A stretch of DNA of 64,000 nt, from assembly GCA_964442185.1 (NCBI GenBank), contig CAYTWT010000176.1:1-64000 (forward strand), given 5' to 3'. A program made the translations under genes and the position numbers. The stretch comes from CADEEV01 sp964442185 (lineage in GTDB: Bacteria; Acidobacteriota; Vicinamibacteria; Fen-336). The notes beneath the pieces are model-generated. The model had not been told where the DNA came from, did no database searches, and worked only from the letters and a program-made list of their open reading frames with translations. Positions 1 to 8,986 of this stretch are shown in pieces; the stretch's first letter is position 1; every line of letters starts with the position of its first letter.

Positions 1-536
1 AGCGCGGCCGCGAACAGCACGATCAGGCGCCCCAACTGGATGTTCCAGCCGAACCTCGAGTAGGGAAGCAAGAGCCCCATCTCGTCGTAGTGGCGCCAGG
101 CGTAGCCCACGATCGCCCCGTACTCGCCGATCGCGAGCATCCCGGTCAAGGCGCACACGCGCCAGTCGTAGCGCAGGCTGGCGCAGCCCATCGCCAGGAA
201 ATAGCAGTCGAACACGACCTTGCTGTTGAGAGCCGTCTCCGACCGGCCGAGCACGACGAACGAGACCAGCGTCAGGCTCACCAGCGTGACGTCCAGGCCG
301 CTCGAGGCGAAGCCCAGCCAGGGTTTGTAGCGATACGTGGCCAGAAAGTAGATGACCACGGCCAGCCCCATCGACACCACGTTCATCGAGAAGCCGACCA
401 GGTTGTCGACCGGATCCGCGCTGGGCACGGCCTGCACTAGCAGCAGCAGGCACAAGAGCCCGAGCCGGACGCGCGCGACCAGCCGCTCGCCCTCGGTGCC
501 CGCGTCGACCAGGGCAGGATCGCGGCGCAACGGCAT
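1..536 (-). CDS. Multi-pass membrane protein, N-terminal part (cut by window edge)
   Basis: An open frame runs off the left edge on the minus strand; 178 residues are visible from an ATG at 536. No ATG, GTG or TTG lies between that ATG and the accD stop in the same frame (615-617). The protein begins with a short charged segment and then has several hydrophobic helices with interspersed segments such as NSKVVFDCYF, LRYDWRVCAL and GEYGAIVGYAWRHYD. From memory, this arrangement resembles the membrane input module in front of GGDEF, class III cyclase or kinase domains, but the output domain would lie outside the window, so the function is open. It is the last visible gene of a possible kinase-accD-membrane protein run. 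Confidence 0.6.
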   Translation of the reverse strand, partial: MPLRRDPALVDAGTEGERLVARVRLGLLCLLLLVQAVPSADPVDNLVGFSMNVVSMGLAVVIYFLATYRYKPWLGFASSGLDVTLVSLTLVSFVVLGRSETALNSKVVFDCYFLAMGCASLRYDWRVCALTGMLAIGEYGAIVGYAWRHYDEMGLLLPYSRFGWNIQLGRLIVLFAAA

Positions 537-614
537 GAAGCTGTCCGAGGTGACCCGAGCCGGCGTGGTGCTCAGGTTCGCGTCGGGCGATGCCGTGGCG
601 GCCTCCTCTCGGGC

Positions 615-1454
<840 letters not shown>

Positions 1455-1480
1455 CGACCGCTGAGCTTACTCCAGGGTCT

Positions 1481-3064
1481 TCATTGAAACCGCTTCAGCA
1501 GCCGCTCGGCGGGCATCGTGTCGCTCAGGATCCGCATCGGCTCTGCCGGGCCGGGGTCGTCGAGGATGCCGAGGTCGACCTCGAGCTCCGGCTCCGAGGA
1601 ATCCGAGGCCGGCATCCCGCGCGTGTCATCGGCCCGCTCGTTGCGGTCGAACAGGATGCGTACGAAGCGCGACAGGTCTCGAGCCCCCACCGGCTCCTTC
1701 GCTTCCTGGAGCATCTGCTCCAGCTCGTGGTGCATAGCGCCTGCGTCGCGATGGCGATCCTGCGGCTCGCGCTCGAGCGCCTTCATCACCAGCTTCTCTA
1801 GGTGAGCTGGGATGTCGGCGTGGAGCGAGGAGGGCGGCGCCACCGTGCCGCGGCGCACTTTGTCGAGCAGGCTCATGTCGGTCGAGCCGAAGAACGGCCG
1901 CTGGTCGGTGACCAGCTCGTAGAGCACGATCCCGAGGGCGAACACGTCGGAGCGATGGTCCACCGGCCGCGACGACGCCTGCTCCGGGCTCATGTACATG
2001 AGCTTGCCGCGCAGGGCGCCCTTTTCGGTGGTGGACGCTTTGGTGGCGGCCTTGGCGATACCGAAGTCGGTCAGCTTCACGGCGCCGTCCCACGAGATCA
2101 AAATGTTCTGAGGCGAGACGTCGCGATGCACGATTTTCAGAGGCCGCCCCTCGTCATCTTTGCTCTGGTGCGCGTGGTCGAGCCCGGCCGCGACCGAGCT
2201 GACCAGGTGGATCGCGAGGTCGATCGGCATGCGCAGCGTGCGCTCGCGGAGCTTGCGCAGGATCGAGCGCAGGTCGACCCCGTTCACGTACTCCATCGCG
2301 ATGTAGTAGCTCGAGCCGATCTTCCCCAGGTCGAAGATCGCGACGATGTTGGGGTGATGCAGGCCCGCCACCAGCTTGGCTTCGGCCACGAACATCTCCA
2401 CGAACTCGTTGTTGTAGGAGAGGTGGGGCAGGATCCGCTTCACGGCCACGACCTTCTCGAAGCCGGCGACGCCCGAGCGCTGGGCTTTGAAGACCTCGGC
2501 CATGCCGCCGGTCGCGATCTTCTCGATCAGCCGGTACGGACCATAAGCGAGGCCCGGCGGCTCGTCCGGAAGCGGCAGCACCGCGTCGGCTCCCTTCACG
2601 CCCTGCGGGGTCGCTGCTTGGATGGCGTCCTCCGCGACGCCAGCCAGGTCCACCTCCAGCTCTGTTCCGTGGCTCGCGTCGGGCCTCGCACGCGGCAGCT
2701 TGCTGGTGAGCTTGAGGAAGTCCGAGCGCGCTTCGTCGCGCGACAACCGCTCGGACTCCTTGAGCTCGGGGAGATCCGGTAGCGGCTCGATCGCCACCGG
2801 CGTGGGCGTGCGCAAGCGCGGCGCGGGTCTTGACGCGGAAGCCTCGTCGAAAGCATCGACCAATCCCGACAGGTCCTGTGTCGACGCTTCGCCGCGTGCG
2901 CGCACTCCCGGCTCGCTGACCTTGACCTTGATCGGGCCGGCATGGGAGCGCTTTGCTCGCGCGCCGGGGCTAGGGCGTTGCTGCGCCGGCTCTTTGGAGT
3001 CGACGAGGTCGCCGAAGAGGTCCTCGGAGGTGAAAGCCGGATCCTCATCGCGACCTTGGTTCAT
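1481..3064 (-). CDS. Hanks-type Ser/Thr protein kinase with disordered N-terminus
   Basis: A soluble 527-residue kinase. Residues 1-170 are low-complexity and charged. The kinase domain follows (about 173-455), with the glycine loop IATGGMAEVF, catalytic lysine in VAVKRI, HRDVSPQNIL catalytic loop, DFG (LTDFGIAKA) and SPE (MSPEQ), so it should be active. The HRDVSPQN wording is typical of the myxobacterial/deltaproteobacterial kinase style. The C-terminal 70 residues are acidic and of unknown role. I see no transmembrane helix. I place the start at MNQGRDED (3064), because the longer reading runs through the intergenic promoter region. It is divergent from a second kinase gene 98 bases away and upstream of accD. 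The substrate is unknown. Confidence 0.9.
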   Translation of the reverse strand: MNQGRDEDPAFTSEDLFGDLVDSKEPAQQRPSPGARAKRSHAGPIKVKVSEPGVRARGEASTQDLSGLVDAFDEASASRPAPRLRTPTPVAIEPLPDLPELKESERLSRDEARSDFLKLTSKLPRARPDASHGTELEVDLAGVAEDAIQAATPQGVKGADAVLPLPDEPPGLAYGPYRLIEKIATGGMAEVFKAQRSGVAGFEKVVAVKRILPHLSYNNEFVEMFVAEAKLVAGLHHPNIVAIFDLGKIGSSYYIAMEYVNGVDLRSILRKLRERTLRMPIDLAIHLVSSVAAGLDHAHQSKDDEGRPLKIVHRDVSPQNILISWDGAVKLTDFGIAKAATKASTTEKGALRGKLMYMSPEQASSRPVDHRSDVFALGIVLYELVTDQRPFFGSTDMSLLDKVRRGTVAPPSSLHADIPAHLEKLVMKALEREPQDRHRDAGAMHHELEQMLQEAKEPVGARDLSRFVRILFDRNERADDTRGMPASDSSEPELEVDLGILDDPGPAEPMRILSDTMPAERLLKRFQ

Positions 3065-3104
3065 GCGCCTCGGGGGTCGCGCGGAAGCTGCGCCCCACAC
3101 GAGG

Positions 3105-3112
3105 AGTATAAT
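3105..3112. promoter_or_regulatory. Overlapping divergent -10 elements
   Basis: In the 98-base gap between two divergent kinase genes, TATAAT (3107-3112, plus strand) overlaps TATACT (3110-3105, minus strand). Either would be a good -10. No strong -35 is visible at 17 bases for either. Confidence 0.45.
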
Positions 3113-3162
3113 CCCCCGCGTCGAGCGCTCCCGAAACCAGGAGGCCCCTCCCCGGCCGTCAG

Positions 3163-6100
3163 ATGGAGATACTAGGAAGCCCAATCGTCCCCTGGGTGGT
3201 CGGCGCCGTCGTCCTGTACGTTGCCTGGACGCAGCTCGCCCCGCGGCTGAAGATCCGCGTTCCGAACCTGACCGCCGACGACGTCGCGTCGCGCTTGCTG
3301 GGTCCGAGCTATCGGGCCGGCAAGCTCGAAAAAGCCGCGGCCGCCGAGATGAAGTTCGGTAACTTCATGGGCGCTGGCAAGATCTTCGAAGACGCGGGTA
3401 TGGCGCAGCAGGCGGTCGACGCCTACCTGAAGGGCGACGAGTTCATGCCGGCGGCTTTCCTGCTCGAGAAGATGTCGGGGAAGCAGGAACGAGCCGCCGA
3501 GCTCTTCTTGAAGGGCGGTGACTACAAGAAGGCCGCCGAGGTCTACGTCAGCGCCGGCAAGGCGGGCAAGGCGGCGCCGCTCTTCGAAGAGAAGGGCAAC
3601 AACCTCGAGGCCGCGCGCCTGTATGCGCTCGCCCAACAATGGGACAAAGCCGCCGCGCTGTTCGTGAAGAGCGGCTACCCGATCCGGGCCGGCGACGCCT
3701 TCGAGAAGAAGGGCGATTTCTTGAAGGCGGCGGAGTGCTACGAGAAGCACTTCATGGAGAACGTCACGTTTTCCACCACGTACTCGGGCGCGCCGCCGGC
3801 GTCCGAGATGAAGAACGCCCAGAAGGCCGGACAGCTCTACGAGAAGGCGGGCGAAACGGAGAAGGCGCGCGAGATCTACCTTCGCGGCGAGTTCTTCAAG
3901 GACGCCGCGCGGGTTTCGGCGGGGCTCGGCCAGTTCGACAAAGCCGCCGAGTACTTGTTGCGCGCCGGGGACCTGGCCGGGGCCGCCGCCGCGTTCGAGA
4001 AGGGCGGCGATCCGGTGCGGGCGTCCAACTATCGCGGCGAGGTCGCCTTCAAGGCGGGCAAGATCGCCGAGGCCGCGGCGGCCTTCCAGGACGGCCAGGA
4101 CTACCAGCGTTCGGCCGAGCTGTTCGAACAGATTGGGATGCTGAAGGAAGCCGGGGGCGCCTATGAAGCCGGAGACAGCTTCAGCGCTGCCGGATCGGTG
4201 TACCTGCGCGCCGGATTGAAGGACAAGGCGGCGGCCTGCTACGAGCGCAGCGGCGAGTACGAGACTGCCGCGAAGCTGTATGAGGATTCGAAGAACGGCG
4301 CCAAGGCGGCCGAGCTCTACGAGAAGGCCGGCCTCACCTACAAGAGCGGAATCACGGCGGCCGACGCCGGGCAGGGTCAGCAAGCGATCGCGTTGCTGCA
4401 ACGAGTCGCGCCTGGGGACGAGAACTACCTTCCCGCGACGGAACGTCTCGCTGAACTGTTCTTGAACGCCGGCATGAACAGCCTCGCGGTCGAGCGCCTG
4501 CAGAAAGTGCTGGCCGCGAAGCCGGTCGCCGCGGAGAGCCTGAGCCTCTACTACTGGCTGGCGCGCGCCCACGAAGCGGCAAACGCGCGGCCGGCGGCGG
4601 TCGACATCTACAAGAAGATCCTCTCGGAGGACTTCGCGTATCGGGACGTGGTCGGCCGCGTCAAGGCGCTCGACGCCGCGGGTAGCGTGGCCGGCGCAGC
4701 GCAGGCGGCGGGGGCCGCCGGATCGCCCGTGCAGCCAGCGGGCCGAATCGGCAAGTACCAGGTGCTGCGTCCGCTCGGGCGCGGCGCGATGGGAATGGTC
4801 TACGCCGCGCGCGACACCGTGCTCGAGCGCGAGGTCGCGATCAAGGTGATGGCCGCGGCGATCGCGAACGAACCCGATCTCAAACTCCGATTCGAACGCG
4901 AGGCCAAGGCCGTCGCCAAACTGGCGCACCCGAACATCGTCACCGTCCACGACCTCGGATACTCGAGCGACGGCTCGCCGTTCATCGCGATGGAGCTGCT
5001 CACCGGCGAAGACCTGCTGGCGATGTTGCGCCGCACGCCGCCGCCGAGCCTGGAGCGCCGGGTTACGATCCTGATCCAGGTGCTGGCCGGCTTGAGCCAC
5101 GCCCACGAGGCCGGCATCGTGCACCGCGACATCAAGCCCGCCAACATCTTTGTCACCAAGGACGGCACGGCCAAACTGATGGACTTCGGGGTGGCGCGGC
5201 TGCTGTCAACGTCGATGACCGAAACCGGCAGCGTGGTGGGAACCGCCGACTACATGTCTCCCGAGCAGGTCAAGGGCGCCAAGATCGACTCGCGTAGCGA
5301 CATCTTCAGCGTCGGCTGCGTCTTCTACCAGCTGCTCGCTGGCCGCCGGCCTTTCGCCGCCGACAATGTCGTCGCGACTTTCCAGCGCATTACGCACGAG
5401 GAGCCGGACTACCAGGCGTTCCCGGGCGGGGCGCACTATGCGCCGCTCGTGCCGGTGCTGAAGCGGGCGCTCGCGAAGGACGTCGGCGACCGCTATCAAA
5501 CGGCCTACGACATGGCGATGGCGCTGCAGGCGTACCTGAAGGACCGTTCGCTGAGCGATTCGATCCGGGTCGCGGCCAGCGAGATCCAGCTCGAGCCGCC
5601 TACGCTCGGGCGGCCGACTGCGGTCCCTGCCGAGACGCTCCAGAAGCCGGGGGCGAGCGCCCTGGGCGCTTCGGCAGCGCCGAGCATGCCCGCCGGGGCC
5701 GCCACGCAGCGCGGGGCCGCGGTCGCCACCGCTGCCAGCGCGAAGCCGGCCGCTCCCGCCAAGCCCGCGCGGTTCGTGTTGAAGGAGGAAATCGGCCGCG
5801 GTCCGCTGGGTGCCGTCCACCGCGGCGAGGACTCGGCCGCCGCCGCGAAGCCGGTCGCGATGCGCGTGTTGCCGGCCGCCGCGGCGCCGCACCTGGCCGC
5901 GCTGATGGGGGACTTGAAGGCCGCTGCGCCGCTCCAGCACCCGAACCTGGCCCGCGTCCTGGGGGCGCTCGACGTCTCGGGCCAGCGAACCGTCGTCACC
6001 GAGCTGCTCCAGGGCAAATCGCTGGCGAGCGCCTTCCCGGCGGGCCAGAAGGTCCCGCTCGCTCAGGCGCAGAGCATCGGCCGCGTGCTCGCTTCCGTGC

Positions 6101-6450
6101 TCGCTTTCCTCCATGAGAAGGGCGTAGCGCATGGTTCGCTGCAGCCCTCCAATGTCGTCTCCGCGGGCGGCGCCTTGAAACTCACCGACTTGGGGCTAGG
6201 ACGCTTGCACCCGGTGCTCGTCGCGGTGAGCGCCTACCGCGCACCCGAGGCGAAGCTGGACGCCGCTGGCGACGTCTACGCGTGGGGCGCGCTGCTCTTC
6301 CAGCTCCTCACCGGGGCGCCGCCCGAGCCTGGAGCGACCGCGACGCTCCCCGCGCCATTCGACGCGCTGGTGCCGCGCTGCCTCGACGCGAGCCCCGCGG
6401 CGCGGCCGAAGGCGCACGAGATCGCGACGCAGCTCGCCCCCAAGGGCTGA
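3163..6450 (+). CDS. Membrane-anchored TPR-kinase-pseudokinase protein
   Basis: A 1095-residue protein. A single N-terminal transmembrane helix (about 8-25) is followed by roughly 450 residues of alpha-helical TPR-like repeats with recurring phrases such as KAAELYEKAG and AARLYE. A Ser/Thr kinase domain follows (about 529-790), with LGRGAMGMVY, AIKVM, HRDIKPANIF, MDFGVARL and MSPEQ all intact. After a Pro/Ala linker, a second kinase-like domain occupies about 869-1090. There the VAIK lysine region reads VAMRV, the HRD motif is replaced by AHGSLQPSN, and DFG is DLG, so this copy should be catalytically dead. AGGAGG lies at 3139-3144, somewhat far from the ATG. The stop is 3 bases before the next GTG, so the two genes are probably co-translated. 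Confidence 0.9.
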   Translation: MEILGSPIVPWVVGAVVLYVAWTQLAPRLKIRVPNLTADDVASRLLGPSYRAGKLEKAAAAEMKFGNFMGAGKIFEDAGMAQQAVDAYLKGDEFMPAAFLLEKMSGKQERAAELFLKGGDYKKAAEVYVSAGKAGKAAPLFEEKGNNLEAARLYALAQQWDKAAALFVKSGYPIRAGDAFEKKGDFLKAAECYEKHFMENVTFSTTYSGAPPASEMKNAQKAGQLYEKAGETEKAREIYLRGEFFKDAARVSAGLGQFDKAAEYLLRAGDLAGAAAAFEKGGDPVRASNYRGEVAFKAGKIAEAAAAFQDGQDYQRSAELFEQIGMLKEAGGAYEAGDSFSAAGSVYLRAGLKDKAAACYERSGEYETAAKLYEDSKNGAKAAELYEKAGLTYKSGITAADAGQGQQAIALLQRVAPGDENYLPATERLAELFLNAGMNSLAVERLQKVLAAKPVAAESLSLYYWLARAHEAANARPAAVDIYKKILSEDFAYRDVVGRVKALDAAGSVAGAAQAAGAAGSPVQPAGRIGKYQVLRPLGRGAMGMVYAARDTVLEREVAIKVMAAAIANEPDLKLRFEREAKAVAKLAHPNIVTVHDLGYSSDGSPFIAMELLTGEDLLAMLRRTPPPSLERRVTILIQVLAGLSHAHEAGIVHRDIKPANIFVTKDGTAKLMDFGVARLLSTSMTETGSVVGTADYMSPEQVKGAKIDSRSDIFSVGCVFYQLLAGRRPFAADNVVATFQRITHEEPDYQAFPGGAHYAPLVPVLKRALAKDVGDRYQTAYDMAMALQAYLKDRSLSDSIRVAASEIQLEPPTLGRPTAVPAETLQKPGASALGASAAPSMPAGAATQRGAAVATAASAKPAAPAKPARFVLKEEIGRGPLGAVHRGEDSAAAAKPVAMRVLPAAAAPHLAALMGDLKAAAPLQHPNLARVLGALDVSGQRTVVTELLQGKSLASAFPAGQKVPLAQAQSIGRVLASVLAFLHEKGVAHGSLQPSNVVSAGGALKLTDLGLGRLHPVLVAVSAYRAPEAKLDAAGDVYAWGALLFQLLTGAPPEPGATATLPAPFDALVPRCLDASPAARPKAHEIATQLAPKG

Positions 6451-6453
6451 GGG

Positions 6454-7089
6454 GTGGCCTGCCCGCTGTGCCGCGAGCGCAAGGGCAAGCGCGCGTGTCC
6501 TGCCAAGGGCGAGGCGATCTGTGCGCAGTGTTGCGGCAGCAAGCGCCTGATCGAGATCGATTGCCCCGCCGACTGCGGCTACCTCACCGGCGCGCACGCT
6601 CCGGCGTGGGCGGGACGCGAGACCGAACGCGTGCGGGACATGCGCCGGATCGCGCCCTATGTTCAGGGTTTCTCCGAGACCCAGGGCCACCTGTTCACGA
6701 TCGCTCTGGTCGGCCTCGACGCGATCCGCGGACGGCACCGCGAGCTGAGCGACCGGCTGCTGATCGACGCCGTAGGCGCCTTGCGAAAGACCCTGGAGAC
6801 GCGCGGCCACGGCATCCTTTACGACCACGCCGCCGAGAACCTGCGCGCGCAGGGTCTCGTCCCCGAGCTGCGCAGCCTGTTCGAAGCCAAGGACGAAGCC
6901 GGCAAGCTCGTGACGCCCGACGACGCGGACCTCTTGAAGGTCCTGCTCGGGCTGGAAGCCGCGGTCGCCGCAGCGATTCGCGAGGGCGGGACGACCGATT
7001 TCCTGGACACCGCCACGCGCATCGCCGACCAGATGCGCCGCGAGTCTGCGGGGCGTCGCGCCCCGGTTATCGTCACGCCGCAACGTTGA
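6454..7089 (+). CDS. Cys-rich N-terminal zinc-binding-like protein of unknown function
   Basis: A 211-residue protein starting at a GTG three bases after the kinase-pseudokinase stop. The first 45 residues hold eight cysteines (CPLC, CPAKG, CAQCCGSK, CPADCGY), which suggests one or two zinc sites. The rest is predicted helical and soluble with no motif I recognise. The tight coupling to the kinase suggests a role with it, possibly as substrate or adaptor; that is inference. Confidence 0.75.
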   Translation: MACPLCRERKGKRACPAKGEAICAQCCGSKRLIEIDCPADCGYLTGAHAPAWAGRETERVRDMRRIAPYVQGFSETQGHLFTIALVGLDAIRGRHRELSDRLLIDAVGALRKTLETRGHGILYDHAAENLRAQGLVPELRSLFEAKDEAGKLVTPDDADLLKVLLGLEAAVAAAIREGGTTDFLDTATRIADQMRRESAGRRAPVIVTPQR

Positions 7090-7139
7090 CGCCGTGAGCC
7101 TGCGACGGGGCTTCGGTCAAATGATGTCTCCACGCACGG

Positions 7140-7169
7140 TTGACTACACCTGCCGGGTCGTGGTTTCAT
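7140..7169 (+). promoter_or_regulatory. Candidate promoter of the copper-efflux operon
   Basis: TTGACT (7140-7145), an 18-base spacer and TTTCAT (7164-7169) place the expected transcription start near 7176, exactly at the GTG proposed for the first gene. I see no clear MerR/CueR-type dyad in the spacer. Confidence 0.35.
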
Positions 7170-7175
7170 CGGCTG

Positions 7176-7502
7176 GTGGGTCTGAAGCTGCGTCGCTTCG
7201 CCGCATGCGCTGGCGCCTGCGCCCTGATCGCGTCGGCGTTTCTCGGCCTGCTCTGCCTCACGATGCCCGCGGCCACGGATCACGGCTGTTGTCCGCCCTC
7301 TGCCGGCTTCGCCGCTTCGCTTCCCGGTTGCTGCGACGGCTCGACCGAATCGCCTTCATCGTCGGTGACGCCGTCGGGAAGCGCAGCCCCGAGCGCCCAC
7401 TCGCTGCTCTCAGACAGGGCGCCGCAGGCGCCGGTGGCGCTCGTCCCCTCAGTCGCGACCCGCTTCCCGCACTCCGCCGCTTCGCCCGTCCTCCGGATCT
7501 GA
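7176..7502 (+). CDS. Small secreted Cys-rich protein ahead of the Cu/Ag efflux genes
   Basis: 108 residues from the GTG at 7176 (a TTG at 7140 is the longer alternative). It begins with a KLRR basic region and a hydrophobic signal segment rich in Ala and Leu. Two vicinal cysteine pairs follow (HGCCPPS and PGCCDG), then a Ser/Pro/Ala-rich tail. Position directly upstream of cusC suggests a periplasmic metal-binding accessory protein. I do not recognise a named family. The 97 bases to cusC hold no other gene. Confidence 0.6.
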   Translation: MGLKLRRFAACAGACALIASAFLGLLCLTMPAATDHGCCPPSAGFAASLPGCCDGSTESPSSSVTPSGSAAPSAHSLLSDRAPQAPVALVPSVATRFPHSAASPVLRI

Positions 7503-7599
7503 TCCTCCGCCACGACGAGGCCTGACCGCCTCGTCGCTATCGGCCTGGTCGCCGTCGTCAGCGACCTTTCTCGAGAGTTCCGATCGGCAGAGGTGTTCG

Positions 7600-8976
7600 A
7601 TGAAGCGAAATTCCCTGTGTCTCACGCTGGCCCTGGCTCTCGCCGCGGGGCGTTCGGCCGCGCAGGCCGCGGCACCAGACGATCCCGTGCTCGCTGCGCT
7701 CGTCCAGGAAGCCCTCGACAAGAACCCCGACGTCGTGGCGTCGCGGGCCGCCGTTCTTGCCGCGCGCCAACGGCCGGCGCAGGCGCGGGCGCTGCCCGAC
7801 CCGATGCTGCAGGCGACCTACACCAATGATGGCTGGACCCCGTCGCTCGGCGCGATGCCGATGACGACGCTCGCCCTGATGTGGAGCCAGGAACTGCCCT
7901 GGCCCGGCAAGCGAAGCCTGCGCGGCCACCTCGCGGAGCGCGAGGCCGATGCGGCAGAGCCGCAGCTCCAACGCACCCTCTTGTCGCTCGAGGCGCAACT
8001 GCGGCGCGGCTATGCCGACCTTCTACTCTCCCGCCAGCTGCAGGGCCTGGTCGCGGAGCAGGAGGACGTCTGGCGCGAGATCGAGGGCGTCGCGCGGGCG
8101 CGCTACTCCGTCGGCCAAGGCGCGCAGCAGGACGTGCTGCGGGCCCAGATCGAGCTCACGCGAATCGAGCAGCTCCGCACGGAGCAGGGGCTGCTGGCCG
8201 AGATCCGCCTCGCCGAGCTGAATCGCCTGGCCGCCCGTTCCGGCGAAGCGCCACTCGATACGCCGGCACGACTGGAGCTCGATCCGTTTGGCGAGGGCAA
8301 GGACACCGCGCTGGCCCGGGCCGTCGAGAGAAGCCCGGAGCTGCGCGCCGCTGCCGCGGTGATCGAGCGCGAGCGACTGGCGGTGGCTCTCGCACGCAAG
8401 GACTTCAAGCCGGACTTCACGGTGCAGGGCGGCTACATGAACCGCGGCGCGCTCGACCCGATGTGGCAGGCCGGCGCCTCCATCACGCTGCCGATCTACA
8501 GGAAGCGGCGCGAAGCCGCTCTCGCCGAGGCCCTTGCGCGGCTGCGGGCGGCGGAGCAGCAGTTGGAGTCGATCCGTCTGCAGCTTCGCTTCCGCACCGA
8601 GGAGCGGCTCGCGCAACTGCGCTCGGCCGAGTCGCTCGTGACGTTGTACGAGAAGGGGATCGTCCCGCAGGACCAGATGTCGGTCGAGGCGGCGATCGCG
8701 AACTACCAGGCGGGCAAGGTGCCGTTTCTGGCGGTGTTGGAGTCGCTCGCGACCCTCTACGGAGACCGCGCGACGCAACTCCAGATCGTGGCGGCGCATG
8801 CAAAGACGCGGGCCAGCGTCGAGGAGGCCAGCTTGGATGCTACCTCCGGTGCCATGCCGGCGGGAGTGGCAGGCCGCGGCTTCGGCGGCATGAGCGGCGC
8901 AAGCGCCGCGGTGGGCGCAGGCGCCGCCGCCCCGGGTGCGGCTACGCCGGGCGCCATGGGATCGATGGGACGCTGA
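7600..8976 (+). CDS. cusC: Outer-membrane efflux channel, TolC/CusC family
   Basis: 458 residues with a cleavable signal peptide (ending near SAAQA). Two repeated helical coiled-coil/beta segments are typical of outer-membrane efflux proteins, including LPDPMLQATYTN near the N-terminus. It forms the trimeric outer-membrane duct of the tripartite metal exporter with the following CusB and CusA. AGAGG lies just upstream of the ATG. The last 50 residues are Gly/Ala/Met-rich (repeats of GAA and MGSMG) and unusual for the family; the methionines may bind copper. Called CusC rather than CzcC because the pump has the CusA methionine triad. Confidence 0.9.
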   Translation: MKRNSLCLTLALALAAGRSAAQAAAPDDPVLAALVQEALDKNPDVVASRAAVLAARQRPAQARALPDPMLQATYTNDGWTPSLGAMPMTTLALMWSQELPWPGKRSLRGHLAEREADAAEPQLQRTLLSLEAQLRRGYADLLLSRQLQGLVAEQEDVWREIEGVARARYSVGQGAQQDVLRAQIELTRIEQLRTEQGLLAEIRLAELNRLAARSGEAPLDTPARLELDPFGEGKDTALARAVERSPELRAAAAVIERERLAVALARKDFKPDFTVQGGYMNRGALDPMWQAGASITLPIYRKRREAALAEALARLRAAEQQLESIRLQLRFRTEERLAQLRSAESLVTLYEKGIVPQDQMSVEAAIANYQAGKVPFLAVLESLATLYGDRATQLQIVAAHAKTRASVEEASLDATSGAMPAGVAGRGFGGMSGASAAVGAGAAAPGAATPGAMGSMGR

Positions 8977-8986
8977 GGAGGCTGCG

